64,000 nt of DNA from Syncephalis fuscata (Eukaryota > Zoopagomycota > Zoopagomycetes > Zoopagales > Piptocephalidaceae). This document shows, in pieces, positions 12,601 to 27,600 of this stretch. The stretch covers positions 62,001 to 126,000 of the forward strand of contig JAHLTZ010000045.1 in assembly GCA_025786725.1 (NCBI GenBank). The letters are read 5' to 3'. The number at the start of each line of letters is the position of its first letter. Position 1 is the stretch's first letter. Under the pieces are notes generated by a model. The model did not search any database, was not told the origin of the DNA, and saw nothing but the letters and a program-made list of their open reading frames with translations. Both the position numbers and the translations under genes were made by a program.

Positions 12601-15600
12601 ACTTCGACTTCATCGGTCACCGTCTTGTTCTCTTCAACGTTCCAGTGCGTGAATTTACGACGTACAAATCGACGGCCATTGCGCTCGACAACGGCTTCGG
12701 CCTCGGCCTCGGCGGTGATGTTGGCTGCTTCTTTGACTTCTTCAGCGTCAACTTCGACCTCGACTTGGACCTCTTCGTTCTTTTCAGCATCCCAGCGCGT
12801 AAACAAGCGACGAACAAATAGACGGCCTTGACGGACTGCAACTCCTGCTGCTGCTGTGGCAACGACTGCTGTGGCTGCTGTGGCTGCAACTGCTGTCGTC
12901 AATATCGAGCCAGACTCAGCCTCGACCTTCACCACTTCGTCGGTGACTTGCTGCACATCGTCCACAGCTACTTCAACTTCTTCAGTCACGGCCTTGTCTT
13001 CTTCAACACTCCAGCGTGTAAAGTAGCGACGCACAAAACGACGGCCATTGCGCTCAACAATCGTCTCGGACTCGGCATCAACGCTGGCTGCTTCTTTGAC
13101 TTCATCGGCAGCTAGCTCGACCTCGTACTGGACTTCCTTGTTCTCTGCAGTATTCCACCATGTGAATACGCGACGAACAAACACGCGGCCTTGTCGGACA
13201 ACTACGCCAGATGTTGCAAGTGCCGATGTCGTCTCCGACTCGACCTTAATGACCTCGCCGTGCACTTGCTGCACCTCATCGGCAGCTACCTCTACATCTT
13301 CGCTAACCGTTGTGTTCTGTTCGGTGCACCAACGGCTGATGGTGCGGCGTACGAAGCGGCGGCCATTGCGAACAACAATTGCCTCAGAGCTGGCTTCAAC
13401 ACTTGCGGCTTCTTTAACGTCTTCAACCGCGACTTCAGCTTCACGCTGGACTTCTCGGTTTCTTCAACGCTCCACCAAGTGAACACACGACGTACAAACA
13501 AGCGGCCATTGCGTACAACTACGCCAGATGTAGCAACAGTGTCGGCTGCTACCACAGTGGCAAGCGTAGAGCCAGACTCGGCTTCTACTTTGACTATTTC
13601 GTCGTTAACTTGCTGGACATCATCCACGGCAATCTCGACCTCATCAGTGACCGTCTTGTTCTCTTCAGCACTCCAGCGTGTAAATTGGCGGCGTACAAAG
13701 CGACGACCATTGCGCTCAACAATCGATTCAGAGTCGACATCAATACTGGCTGCTTCTTTGACTTCATCGGCAGCCAACTCGACTTCAACCTGGACCTCTT
13801 CGTTCTTTTCAGCGTCCCAACGCGTAAATAGACGACGAATAAACACACGACCATCACGAACGGCTGAGCTGGCAACAATGGCGACGGCTCCGGTAGCTGC
13901 TGCAACACCAACAACGGCAGCTGTCGTGGCTGCAGCGGCACTTGTAGTGATTGCTGTCACAAGTCCACTGCCGGCTTCCGACTCGACCTTGGTGACCTCG
14001 ACTGTAGCTTCTTGCACTTCATCCACGGCAAGTTCGACTTCTTCGGTCACCGTCTTGTTTTCTTCGATGCTCCAGTACGTAAATACACGACGCACGAAGC
14101 GGCGGCCATTGCGCTCAACAACCAATTCAGATGTCGACTCGACAGTAGCTGCTTCTTTAATGTCTTCTACCGCAACTTCGACTTCTTGCTGCACTTCCTT
14201 GTTCTCTTCAACACTCCAGCGAGTAAACAAACGACGAACAAATAGACGGCCTTGACGGACTGCAACTCCAGCTGAAGCTGCTGTGGCAACTGCGGCTTCG
14301 GTCAATATGCTGCCAGACTCGGCCTCTACCTTAACCACTTCTTCACTGGCCTGTTGCACCTCATCAACGGCAACTTCGACTTCATCGGTCACCGTCTTGT
14401 TCTCTTCAACATTCCAGTGCGTGAATTTACGACGTACAAATCGACGGCCATTGCGCTCGACAACGGCTTCGGCCTCGGCCTCGGCGGTGATGTTGGCTGC
14501 TTCTTTGACTTCTTCAGCGTCAACTTCGACCTCGACTTGGACCTCTTCGTTCTTTTCAGCATCCCAGCGCGTAAACAAGCGGCGAACAAATAGACGGCCT
14601 TGACGGACTGCAACTCCTGCTGCTGCTGTGGCAACGACTGCTGTGGCTGCTGTGGCTGCAACTGCTGTCGTCAATATCGAGCCAGACTCAGCCTCGACCT
14701 TCACCACTTCGTCGGTGACTTGCTGCACATCGTCCACAGCTACTTCAACTTCTTCAGTCACGGCCTTGTCTTCTTCAGCACTCCAGCGTGTAAAGTAGCG
14801 ACGCACGAAGCGACGGCCATTGCGCTCAACAATCGTCTCGGACTCGGCATCAACGCTGGCTGCTTCTTTGACTTCATCGGCAGCTAGCTCGACCTCGTAC
14901 TGGACTTCCTTGTTCTCTGCAGTATTCCACCATGTGAATACGCGACGAACAAACACGCGGCCTTGTCGGACAACTACGCCAGATGTTGCAAGTGCCGATG
15001 TCGTCTCCGACTCGACCTTAATGACCTCGCCGTGCACTTGCTGCACCTCATCGGCAGCTACCTCTACATCTTCGCTAACCGTTGTGTTCTGTTCGGTGCA
15101 CCAACGGCTGATGGTGCGGCGTACGAAGCGGCGGCCATTGCGAACAACAATTGCCTCAGAGCTGGCTTCAACACTTGCGGCTTCTTTAACGTCTTCAACC
15201 GCGACTTCAGCTTCACGCTGGACTTCTCGGTTCTCTTCAACGCTCCACCAAGTGAACACACGACGTACAAACAAGCGGCCATTGCGTACAACTACGCCAG
15301 ATGTAGCAACAGTGTCGGCTGCTACCACAGTGGCAAGCGTAGAGCCAGACTCGGCTTCTACTTTGACTACTTCGTCGCTAACTTGCTGGACATCATCCAC
15401 GGCAATCTCGACCTCGTCAGTGACCGTCTTGTTCTCTTCAGCACTCCAGCGTGTAAATTGGCGGCGTACAAAGCGACGACCATTGCGCTCAACAATCGAT
15501 TCAGAGTCGACATCAATACTGGCTGCTTCTTTGACTTCATCGGCAGCCAACTCGACTTCAACCTGGACCTCTTCGTTCTTTTCAGCGTCCCAACGCGTAA

Positions 15601-18600
15601 ATAGACGACGAATAAACACACGACCATCACGAACGGCTGAGCTGGCAACAATGGCGACGGCTCCGGTAGCTGCTGCAACACCAACAACGGCAGCTGTCGT
15701 GGCTGCAGCGGCACTTGTAGTGATTGCTGTCACAAGTCCACTGCCGGCTTCCGACTCGACCTTGGTGACCTCGACTGTAGCTTCTTGCACTTCATCCACG
15801 GCAAGTTCGACTTCTTCGGTCACCGTCTTGTTTTCTTCGATGCTCCAGTACGTAAATACACGACGCACGAAGCGGCGGCCATTGCGCTCAACAACCAATT
15901 CAGATGTCGACTCGACAGTAGCTGCTTCTTTAATGTCTTCTACCGCAACTTCGACTTCTTGCTGCACTTCCTTGTTCTCTTCAACACTCCAGCGAGTAAA
16001 CAAACGACGAACAAATAGACGGCCTTGACGGACTGCAACTCCAGCTGAAGCTGCTGTGGCAACTGCGGCTTCGGTCAATATGCTGCCAGACTCGGCCTCT
16101 ACCTTAACCACTTCTTCACTGGCCTGTTGCACCTCATCAACGGCAACTTCGACTTCATCGGTCACCGTCTTGTTCTCTTCAACATTCCAGTGCGTGAATT
16201 TACGACGTACAAATCGACGGCCATTGCGCTCGACAACGGCTTCGGCCTCGGCCTCGGCGGTGATGTTGGCTGCTTCTTTGACTTCTTCAGCGTCAACTTC
16301 GACCTCGACTTGGACCTCTTCGTTCTTTTCAGCATCCCAGCGCGTAAACAAGCGACGAACAAATAGACGGCCTTGACGGACTGCAACTCCTGCTGCTGCT
16401 GTGGCAACGACTGCTGTGGCTGCTGTGGCTGCAACTGCTGTCGTCAATATCGAGCCAGACTCAGCCTCGACCTTCACCACTTCGTCGGTGACTTGCTGCA
16501 CATCGTCCACAGCTACTTCAACTTCTTCAGTCACGGCCTTGTCTTCTTCAACACTCCAGCGTGTAAAGTAGCGACGCACAAAACGACGGCCATTGCGCTC
16601 AACAATCGTCTCGGACTCGGCATCAACGCTGGCTGCTTCTTTGACTTCATCGGCAGCTAGCTCGACCTCGTACTGGACTTCCTTGTTCTCTGCAGTATTC
16701 CACCATGTGAATACGCGACGAACAAACACGCGGCCTTGTCGGACAACTACGCCAGATGTTGCAAGTGCCGATGTCGTCTCCGACTCGACCTTAATGACCT
16801 CGCCGTGCACTTGCTGCACCTCATCGGCAGCTACCTCTACATCTTCGCTAACCGTTGTGTTCTGTTCGGTGCACCAACGGCTGATGGTGCGGCGTACGAA
16901 GCGGCGGCCATTGCGAACAACAATTGCCTCAGAGCTGGCTTCAACACTTGCGGCTTCTTTAACGTCTTCAACCGCGACTTCAGCTTCACGCTGGACTTCT
17001 CGGTTCTCTTCAACGCTCCACCAAGTGAACACACGACGTACAAACAAGCGGCCATTGCGTACAACTACGCCAGATGTAGCAACAGTGTCGGCTGCTACCA
17101 CAGTGGCAAGCGTAGAGCCAGACTCGGCTTCTACTTTGACTACTTCGTCGCTAACTTGCTGGACATCATCCACGGCAATCTCGACCTCGTCAGTGACCGT
17201 CTTGTTCTCTTCAGCACTCCAGCGTGTAAATTGGCGGCGTACAAAGCGACGACCATTGCGCTCAACAATCGATTCAGAGTCGACATCAATACTGGCTGCT
17301 TCTTTGACTTCATCGGCAGCCAACTCGACTTCAACCTGGACCTCTTCGTTCTTTTCAGCGTCCCAACGCGTAAATAGACGACGAATAAACACACGACCAT
17401 CACGAACGGCTGAGCTGGCAACAATGGCGACGGCTCCGGTAGCTGCTGCAACACCAACAACGGCAGCTGTCGTGGCTGCAGCGGCACTTGTAGTGATTGC
17501 TGTCACAAGTCCACTGCCGGCTTCCGACTCGACCTTGGTGACCTCGACTGTAGCTTCTTGCACTTCATCCACGGCAAGTTCGACTTCTTCGGTCACCGTC
17601 TTGTTTTCTTCGATGCTCCAGTACGTAAATACACGACGCACGAAGCGGCGGCCATTGCGCTCAACAACCAATTCAGATGTCGACTCGACAGTAGCTGCTT
17701 CTTTAATGTCTTCTACCGCAACTTCGACTTCTTGCTGCACTTCCTTGTTCTCTTCAACACTCCAGCGAGTAAACAAACGACGAACAAATAGACGGCCTTG
17801 ACGGACTGCAACTCCAGCTGAAGCTGCTGTGGCAACTGCGGCTTCGGTCAATATGCTGCCAGACTCGGCCTCTACCTTAACCACTTCTTCACTGGCCTGT
17901 TGCACCTCATCAACGGCAACTTCGACTTCATCGGTCACCGTCTTGTTCTCTTCAACATTCCAGTGCGTGAATTTACGACGTACAAATCGACGGCCATTGC
18001 GCTCGACAACGGCTTCGGCCTCGGCGGTGATGTTGGCTGCTTCTTTGACTTCTTCAGCGTCAACTTCGACCTCGACTTGGACCTCTTCGTTCTTTTCAGC
18101 ATCCCAGCGCGTAAACAAGCGACGAACAAATAGACGGCCTTGACGGACTGCAACTCCTGCTGCTGCTGTGGCAACGACTGCTGTGGCTGCTGTGGCTGCA
18201 ACTGCTGTCGTCAATATCGAGCCAGACTCAGCCTCGACCTTCACCACTTCGTCGGTGACTTGCTGCACATCGTCCACAGCTACTTCAACTTCTTCAGTCA
18301 CGGCCTTGTCTTCTTCAACACTCCAGCGTGTAAAGTAGCGACGCACGAAGCGACGGCCATTGCGCTCAACAATCGTCTCGGACTCGGCATCAACGCTGGC
18401 TACTTCTTTGACTTCATCGGCAGCTAGCTCGACCTCGTACTGGACTTCCTTGTTCTCTGCAGTATTCCACCATGTGAATACGCGACGAACAAACACGCGG
18501 CCTTGTCGGACAACTACGCCAGATGTTGCAAGTGCCGATGTCGTCTCCGACTCGACCTTAATGACCTCGCCGTGCACTTGCTGCACCTCATCGGCAGCTA

Positions 18601-21600
18601 CCTCTACATCTTCGCTAACCGTTGTGTTCTGTTCGGTGCACCAACGGCTGATGGTGCGGCGTACGAAGCGGCGGCCATTGCGAACAACAATTGCCTCAGA
18701 GCTGGCTTCAACACTTGCGGCTTCTTTAACGTCTTCAACCGCGACTTCAGCTTCACGCTGGACTTCTCGGTTTTCTTCAACGCTCCACCAAGTGAACACA
18801 CGACGTACAAACAAGCGGCCATTGCGTACAACTACGCCAGATGTAGCAACAGTGTCGGCTGCTACCACAGTGGCAAGCGTAGAGCCAGACTCGGCTTCTA
18901 CTTTGACTACTTCGTCGCTAACTTGCTGGACATCATCCACGGCAATCTCGACCTCATCAGTGACCGTCTTGTTCTCTTCAGCACTCCAGCGTGTAAATTG
19001 GCGGCGTACAAAGCGACGACCATTGCGCTCAACAATCGATTCAGAGTCGACATCAATACTGGCTGCTTCTTTGACTTCATCGGCAGCCAACTCGACTTCA
19101 ACCTGGACCTCTTCGTTCTTTTCAGCGTCCCAACGCGTAAATAGACGACGAATAAACACACGACCATCACGAACGGCTGAGCTGGCAACAATGGCGACGG
19201 CTCCGGTAGCTGCTGCAACATCAACAACGGCAGCTGTCGTGGCTGCAGCGGCACTTGTAGTGATTGCTGTCACAAGTCCACTGCCGGCTTCCGACTCGAC
19301 CTTGGTGACCTCGACTGTAGCTTCTTGCACTTCATCCACGGCAAGTTCGACTTCTTCGGTCACCGTTTGTTTTCTTCGATGCTCCAGTACGTAAATACAC
19401 GACGCACGAAGCGGCGGCCATTGCGCTCAACAACCAATTCAGATGTCGACTCGACAGTAGCTGCTTCTTTAATGTCTTCTACCGCAACTTCGACTTCTTG
19501 CTGCACTTCCTTGTTCTCTTCAACACTCCAGCGAGTAAACAAACGACGAACAAATAGACGGCCTTGACGGACTGCAACTCCAGCTGAAGCTGCTGTGGCA
19601 ACTGCGGCTTCGGTCAATATGCTGCCAGACTCGGCCTCTACCTTAACCACTTCTTCACTGGCCTGTTGCACCTCATCAACGGCAACTTCGACTTCATCGG
19701 TCACCGTCTTGTTCTCTTCAACGTTCCAGTGCGTGAATTTACGACGTACAAATCGACGGCCATTGCGCTCGACAACGGCTTCGGCCTCGGCCTCGGCGGT
19801 GATGTTGGCTGCTTCTTTGACTTCTTCAGCGTCAACTTCGACCTCGACTTGGACCTCTTCGTTCTTTTCAGCATCCCAGCGCGTAAACAAGCGGACGAAC
19901 AAATAGACGGCCTTGACGGACTGCAACTCCTGCTGCTGCTGTGGCAACGACTGCTGTGGCTGCTGTGGCTGCAACTGCTGTCGTCAATATCGAGCCAGAC
20001 TCAGCCTCGACCTTCACCACTTCGTCGGTGACTTGCTGCACATCGTCCACAGCTACTTCAACTTCTTCAGTCACGGCCTTGTCTTCTTCAACACTCCAGC
20101 GTGTAAAGTAGCGACGCACAAAACGACGGCCATTGCGCTCAACAATCGTCTCGGACTCGGCATCAACGCTGGCTGCTTCTTTGACTTCATCGGCAGCTAG
20201 CTCGACCTCGTACTGGACTTCCTTGTTCTCTGCAGTATTCCACCATGTGAATACGCGACGAACAAACACGCGGCCTTGTCGGACAACTACGCCAGATGTT
20301 GCAAGTGCCGATGTCGTCTCCGACTCGACCTTAATGACCTCGCCGTGCACTTGCTGCACCTCATCGGCAGCTACCTCTACATCTTCGCTAACCGTTGTGT
20401 TCTGTTCGGTGCACCAACGGCTGATGGTGCGGCGTACGAAGCGGCGGCCATTGCGAACAACAATTGCCTCAGAGCTGGCTTCAACACTTGCGGCTTCTTT
20501 AACGTCTTCAACCGCGACTTCAGCTTCACGCTGGACTTCTCGGTTCTCTTCAACGCTCCACCAAGTGAACACACGACGTACAAACAAGCGGCCATTGCGT
20601 ACAACTACGCCAGATGTAGCAACAGTGTCGGCTGCTACCACAGTGGCAAGCGTAGAGCCAGACTCGGCTTCTACTTTGACTACTTCGTCGCTAACTTGCT
20701 GGACATCATCCACGGCAATCTCGACCTCGTCAGTGACCGTCTTGTTCTCTTCAGCACTCCAGCGTGTAAATTGGCGGCGTACAAAGCGACGACCATTGCG
20801 CTCAACAATCGATTCAGAGTCGACATCAATACTGGCTGCTTCTTTGACTTCATCGGCAGCCAACTCGACTTCAACCTGGACCTCTTCGTTCTTTTCAGCG
20901 TCCCAACGCGTAAATAGACGACGAATAAACACACGACCATCACGAACGGCTGAGCTGGCAACAATGGCGACGGCTCCGGTAGCTGCTGCAACACCAACAA
21001 CGGCAGCTGTCGTGGCTGCAGCGGCACTTGTAGTGATTGCTGTCACAAGTCCACTGCCGGCTTCCGACTCGACCTTGGTGACCTCGACTGTAGCTTCTTG
21101 CACTTCATCCACGGCAAGTTCGACTTCTTCGGTCACCGTCTTGTTTTCTTCGATGCTCCAGTACGTAAATACACGACGCACGAAGCGGCGGCCATTGCGC
21201 TCAACAACCAATTCAGATGTCGACTCGACAGTAGCTGCTTCTTTAATGTCTTCTACCGCAACTTCGACTTCTTGCTGCACTTCCTTGTTCTCTTCAACAC
21301 TCCAGCGAGTAAACAAACGACGAACAAATAGACGGCCTTGACGGACTGCAACTCCAGCTGAAGCTGCTGTGGCAACTGCGGCTTCGGTCAATATGCTGCC
21401 AGACTCGGCCTCTACCTTAACCACTTCTTCGCTGGCCTGTTGCACCTCATCGACGGCAACTTCGACTTCATCGGTCACCGTCTTGTTCTCTTCAACATTC
21501 CAGTGCGTGAATTTACGACGTACAAATCGACGGCCATTGCGCTCGACAACGGCTTCGGCCTCGGCCTCGGCGGTGATGTTGGCTGCTTCTTTGACTTCTT

Positions 21601-24600
21601 CAGCGTCAACTTCGACCTCGACTTGGACCTCTTCGTTCTTTTCAGCATCCCAGCGCGTAAACAAGCGGCGAACAAATAGGCGCCTTGACGGACTGCAACT
21701 CCTGCTGCTGCTGTGGCAACGACTGCTGTGGCTGCTGTGGCTGCAACTGCTGTCGTCAATATCGAGCCAGACTCAGCCTCGACCTTCACCACTTCGTCGG
21801 TGACTTGCTGCACATCGTCCACAGCTACTTCAACTTCTTCAGTCACGGCCTTGTCTTCTTCAACACTCCAGCGTGTAAAGTAGCGACGCACGAAGCGACG
21901 GCCATTGCGCTCAACAATCGTCTCGGACTCGCATCACACTGGCTGCTTCTTTGACTTCATCGGCAGCTAGCTCGACCTCGTACTGGACTTCCTTGTTCTC
22001 TGCAGTATTCCACCATGTGAATACGCGACGAACAAACACGCGGCCCTGTCGGACAACTACGCCAGATGTTGCAAGTGCCGATGTCGTCTCCGACTCGACC
22101 TTAATGACCTCGCCGTGCACTTGCTGCACCTCATCGGCAGCTACCTCTACATCTTCGCTAACCATTGCGTTCTGTTCGGTGCACCAACGGCTGATGGTGC
22201 GGCGTACGAAGCGGCGGCCATTGCGAACGACAATTGCCTCAGAGCTGGCTTCAACGCTTGCGGCTTCTTTAACGTCTTCAACCGCGACTTCAGCTTCACG
22301 CTGGACTTCTCGGTTCTCTTCAACGCTCCACCAAGTGAACACACGACGTACAAACAAGCGGCCATTGCGTACAACTACGCCAGATGTAGCAACAGTGTCG
22401 GCTGCTACCACTGTGGCAAGCGTAGAGCCAGACTCGGCTTCTACTTTGACTACTTCGTCGCTAACTTGCTGGACATCATCCACGGCAATCTCGACCTCGT
22501 CAGTGACCGTCTTGTTCTCTTCAGCACTCCAGCGTGTAAATTGGCGGCGTACAAAGCGACGACCATTGCGCTCAACAATCGATTCAGAGTCGACATCAAT
22601 ACTGGCTGCTTCTTTGACTTCATCGGCAGCCAACTCGACTTCAACCTGGACCTCTTCGTTCTTTTCAGCGTCCCAACGCGTGAATAGACGACGAATAAAC
22701 ACACGACCATCACGAACGGCTGAGCTGGCAACAATGGCGACGGCTCCGGTAGCTGCTGCAACACCAACAACGGCAGCTGTCGTGGCTGCAGCGGCACTTG
22801 TAGTGATTGCTGTCACAAGTCCACTGCCGGCTTCCGACTCGACCTTGGTGACCTCGACTGTAGCTTCTTGCACTTCATCCACGGCAAGTTCGACTTCTTC
22901 GGTCACCGTTTTGTTTTCTTCGATGCTCCAGTACGTAAATACACGACGCACAAAGCGGCGGCCATTGCGCTCAACAACCGATTCAGATGTCGACTCGACA
23001 GTAGCTGCTTCTTTAATGTCTTCTACCGCAACTTCGACTTCTTGCTGCACTTCCTTGTTCTCTTCAACACTCCAGCGAGTAAACAAACGACGAACAAATA
23101 GACGGCCTTGACGGACTGCAACTCCAGCTGAAGCTGCTGTGGCAACTGCGGCTTCGGTCAATATGCTGCCAGACTCGGCCTCTACCTTAACCACTTCTTC
23201 GCTGGCCTGTTGCATCTCATCGACGGCAACTTCGACTTCATCGGTCACCGTCTTGTTCTCTTCAACGTTCCAGTGCGTGAATTTACGACGTACAAATCGA
23301 CGGCCATTGCGCTCGACAACGGCTTCGGCCTCGGCCTCGGCGGTGATGTTGGCTGCTTCTTTGACTTCTTCAGCGTCAACTTCGACCTCGACTTGGACCT
23401 CTTCGTTCTTTTCAGCATCCCAGCGCGTAAACAAGCGGCGAACAAATAGGCGGCCTTGACGGACTGCAACTCCTGCTGCTGCTGTGGCAACGACTGCTGT
23501 GGCTGCTGTGGCTGCAACTGCTGTCGTCAATATCGAGCCAGACTCAGCCTCGACCTTCACCACTTCGTCGGTGACTTGCTGCACATCGTCCACAGCTACT
23601 TCAACTTCTTCAGTCACGGCCTTGTCTTCTTCAACACTCCAGCGTGTAAAGTAGCGACGCACGAAGCGACGGCCATTGCGCTCAACAATCGTCTCGGACT
23701 CTGCATCGACACTGGCTGCTTCTTTGACTTCATCGGCAGCTAGCTCGACCTCGTACTGGACTTCCTTGTTCTCTGCAGTATTCCACCATGTGAATACGCG
23801 ACGAACAAACACGCGGCCCTGTCGGACAACTACGCCAGATGTTGCAAGTGCCGATGTCGTCTCCGACTCGACCTTAATGACCTCGCCGTGCACTTGCTGC
23901 ACCTCATCGGCAGCTACCTCTACATCTTCGCTAACCATTGCGTTCTGTTCGGTGCACCAACGGCTGATGATGCGGCGTACGAAGCGGCGGCCATTGCGAA
24001 CGACAATTGCCTCAGAGCTGGCTTCAACGCTTGCGGCTTCTTTAACGTCTTCAACCGCGACTTCAGCTTCACGCTGGACTTCTCGGTTCTCTTCAACGCT
24101 CCACCAAGTGAACACACGACGTACAAACAAGCGGCCATTGCGTACAACTACGCCAGATGTAGCAACAGTGTCGGCTGCTACCACTGTGGCAAGCGTAGAG
24201 CCAGACTCGGCTTCTACTTTAACTACTTCGTCGCTAACTTGCTGGACATCATCCACGGCAATCTCGACCTCGTCAGTGACCGTCTTGTTCTCTTCAGCAC
24301 TCCAGCGTGTAAATTGGCGGCGTACAAAGCGACGACCATTGCGCTCAACAATCGATTCAGAGTCGACATCAATACTGGCTGCTTCTTTGACTTCATCGGC
24401 AGCCAACTCGACTTCAACCTGGACCTCTTCGTTCTTTTCAGCGTCCCAACGCGTGAATAGACGACGAATAAACACACGACCATCACGAACGGCTGAGCTG
24501 GCAACAATGGCGACGGCTCCGGTAGCTGCTGCAACACCAACAACGGCAGCTGTCGTGGCTGCAGCGGCACTTGTAGTGATTGCTGTCACAAGTCCACTGC

Positions 24601-27600
24601 CGGCTTCCGACTCGACCTTGGTGACCTCGACTGTAGCTTCTTGCACTTCATCCACGGCAAGTTCGACTTCTTCGGTCACCGTTTTGTTTTCTTCGATGCT
24701 CCAGTACGTAAATACACGACGCACAAAGCGGCGGCCATTGCGCTCAACAACCGATTCAGATGTCGACTCGACAGTAGCTGCTTCTTTAATGTCTTCTACC
24801 GCAACTTCGACTTCTTGCTGCACTTCCTTGTTCTCTTCAACACTCCAGCGAGTAAACAAACGACGAACAAATAGACGGCCTTGACGGACTGCAACTCCAG
24901 CTGAAGCTGCTGTGGCAACTGCGGCTTCGGTCAATATGCTGCCAGACTCGGCCTCTACCTTAACCACTTCTTCGCTGGCCTGTTGCATCTCATCGACGGC
25001 AACTTCGACTTCATCGGTCACCGTCTTGTTCTCTTCAACGTTCCAGTGCGTGAATTTACGACGTACAAATCGACGGCCATTGCGCTCGACAACGGCTTCG
25101 GCCTCGGCCTCGGCGGTGATGTTGGCTGCTTCTTTGACTTCTTCAGCGTCAACTTCGACCTCGACTTGGACCTCTTCGTTCTTTTCAGCATCCCAGCGCG
25201 TAAACAAGCGGCGAACAAATAGGCGGCCTTGACGGACTGCAACTCCTGCTGCTGCTGTGGCAACGACTGCTGTGGCTGCTGTGGCTGCAACTGCTGTCGT
25301 CAATATCGAGCCAGACTCAGCCTCGACCTTCACCACTTCGTCGGTGACTTGCTGCACATCGTCCACAGCTACTTCAACTTCTTCAGTCACGGCCTTGTCT
25401 TCTTCAACACTCCAGCGTGTAAAGTAGCGACGCACGAAGCGACGGCCATTGCGCTCAACAATCGTCTCGGACTCTGCATCGACACTGGCTGCTTCTTTGA
25501 CTTCATCGGCAGCTAGCTCGACCTCGTACTGGACTTCCTTGTTCTCTGCAGTATTCCACCATGTGAATACGCGACGAACAAACACGCGGCCCTGTCGGAC
25601 AACTACGCCAGATGTTGCAAGTGCCGATGTCGTCTCGACTCGACCTTAATGACCTCGCCGTGCACTTGCTGCACCTCATCGGCAGCTACCTCTACATCTT
25701 CGCTAACCATTGCGTTCTGTTCGGTGCACCAACGGCTGATGTGCGGCGTACGAAGCGGCGGCCATTGCGAACGACAATTGCCTCAGAGCTGGCTTCAACG
25801 CTTGCGGCTTCTTTAACGTCTTCAACCGCGACTTCAGCTTCACGCTGGACTTCTCGGTTCTCTTCAACGCTCCACCAAGTGAACACACGACGTACAAACA
25901 AGCGGCCATTGCGTACAACTACGCCAGATGTAGCAACAGTGTCGGCTGCTACCACTGTGGCAAGCGTAGAGCCAGACTCGGCTTCTACTTTAACTACTTC
26001 GTCGCTAACTTGCTGGACATCATCCACGGCAATCTCGACCTCGTCAGTGACCGTCTTGTTCTCTTCAGCACTCCAGCGTGTAAATTGGCGGCGTACAAAG
26101 CGACGACCATTGCGCTCAACAATCGATTCAGAGTCGACATCAATACTGGCTGCTTCTTTGACTTCATCGGCAGCCAACTCGACTTCAACCTGGACCTCTT
26201 CGTTCTTTTCAGCGTCCCAACGCGTGAATAGACGACGAATAAACACACGACCATCACGAACGGCTGAGCTGGCAACAATGGCGACGGCTCCGGTAGCTGC
26301 TGCAACACCAACAACGGCAGCTGTCGTGGCTGCAGCGGCACTTGTAGTGATTGCTGTCACAAGTCCACTGCCGGCTTCCGACTCGACCTTGGTGACCTCG
26401 ACTGTAGCTTCTTGCACTTCATCCACGGCAAGTTCGACTTCTTCGGTCACCGTCTTGTTTTCTTCGATGCTCCAGTACGTAAATACACGACGCACAAAGC
26501 GGCGGCCATTGCGCTCAACAACCGATTCAGATGTCGACTCGACAGTAGCTGCTTCTTTAATGTCTTCTACCGCAACTTCGACTTCTTGCTGCACTTCCTT
26601 GTTCTCTTCAACACTCCAGCGAGTAAACAAACGACGAACAAATAGACGGCCTTGACGGACTGCAACTCCAGCTGAAGCTGCTGTGGCAACTGCGGCTTCG
26701 GTCAATATGCTGCCAGACTCGGCCTCTACCTTAACCACTTCTTCGCTGGCCTGTTGCATCTCATCGACGGCAACTTCGACTTCATCGGTCACCGTCTTGT
26801 TCTCTTCAACGTTCCAGTGCGTGAATTTACGACGTACAAATCGACGGCCATTGCGCTCGACAACGGCTTCGGCCTCGGCCTTGGCGGTGATGTTGGCTGC
26901 TTCTTTGACTTCTTCAGCGTCAACTTCGACCTCGACTTGGACCTCTTCGTTCTTTTCAGCATCCCAGCGCGTAAACAAGCGGCGAACAAATAGGCGGCCT
27001 TGACGGACTGCAACTCCTGCTGCTGCTGTGGCAACGACTGCTGTGGCTGCTGTGGCTGCAACTGCTGTCGTCAATATCGAGCCAGACTCAGCCTCGACCT
27101 TCACCACTTCGTCGGTGACTTGCTGCACATCGTCCACAGCTACTTCAACTTCTTCAGTCACGGCCTTGTCTTCTTCAACACTCCAGCGTGTAAAGTAGCG
27201 ACGCACGAAGCGACGGCCATTGCGCTCAACAATCGTCTCGGACTCTGCATCGACACTGGCTGCTTCTTTGACTTCATCGGCAGCTAGCTCGACCTCGTAC
27301 TGGACTTCCTTGTTCTCTGCAGTATTCCACCATGTGAATACGCGACGAACAAACACGCGGCCCTGTCGGACAACTACGCCAGATGTTGCAAGTGCCGATG
27401 TCGTCTCCGACTCGACCTTAATGACCTCGCCGTGCACTTGCTGCACCTCATCGGCAGCTACCTCTACATCTTCGCTAACCATTGTGTTCTGTTCGGTGCA
27501 CCAACGGCTGATGGTGCGGCGTACGAAGCGGCGGCCATTGCGAACGACAATTGCCTCAGAGCTGGCTTCAACACTTGCGGCTTCTTTAACGTCTTCAACC

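Noticed and set aside
11014-24884. Long plus-strand open frames opposite the repeat array (up to 489 codons, many near 402), rich in Ser/Thr/Arg
   Set aside because: They recur with the same 1,773-bp period and are mirror images of the repeat gene caused by its codon bias. The minus-strand translation shows conserved domains; these do not.
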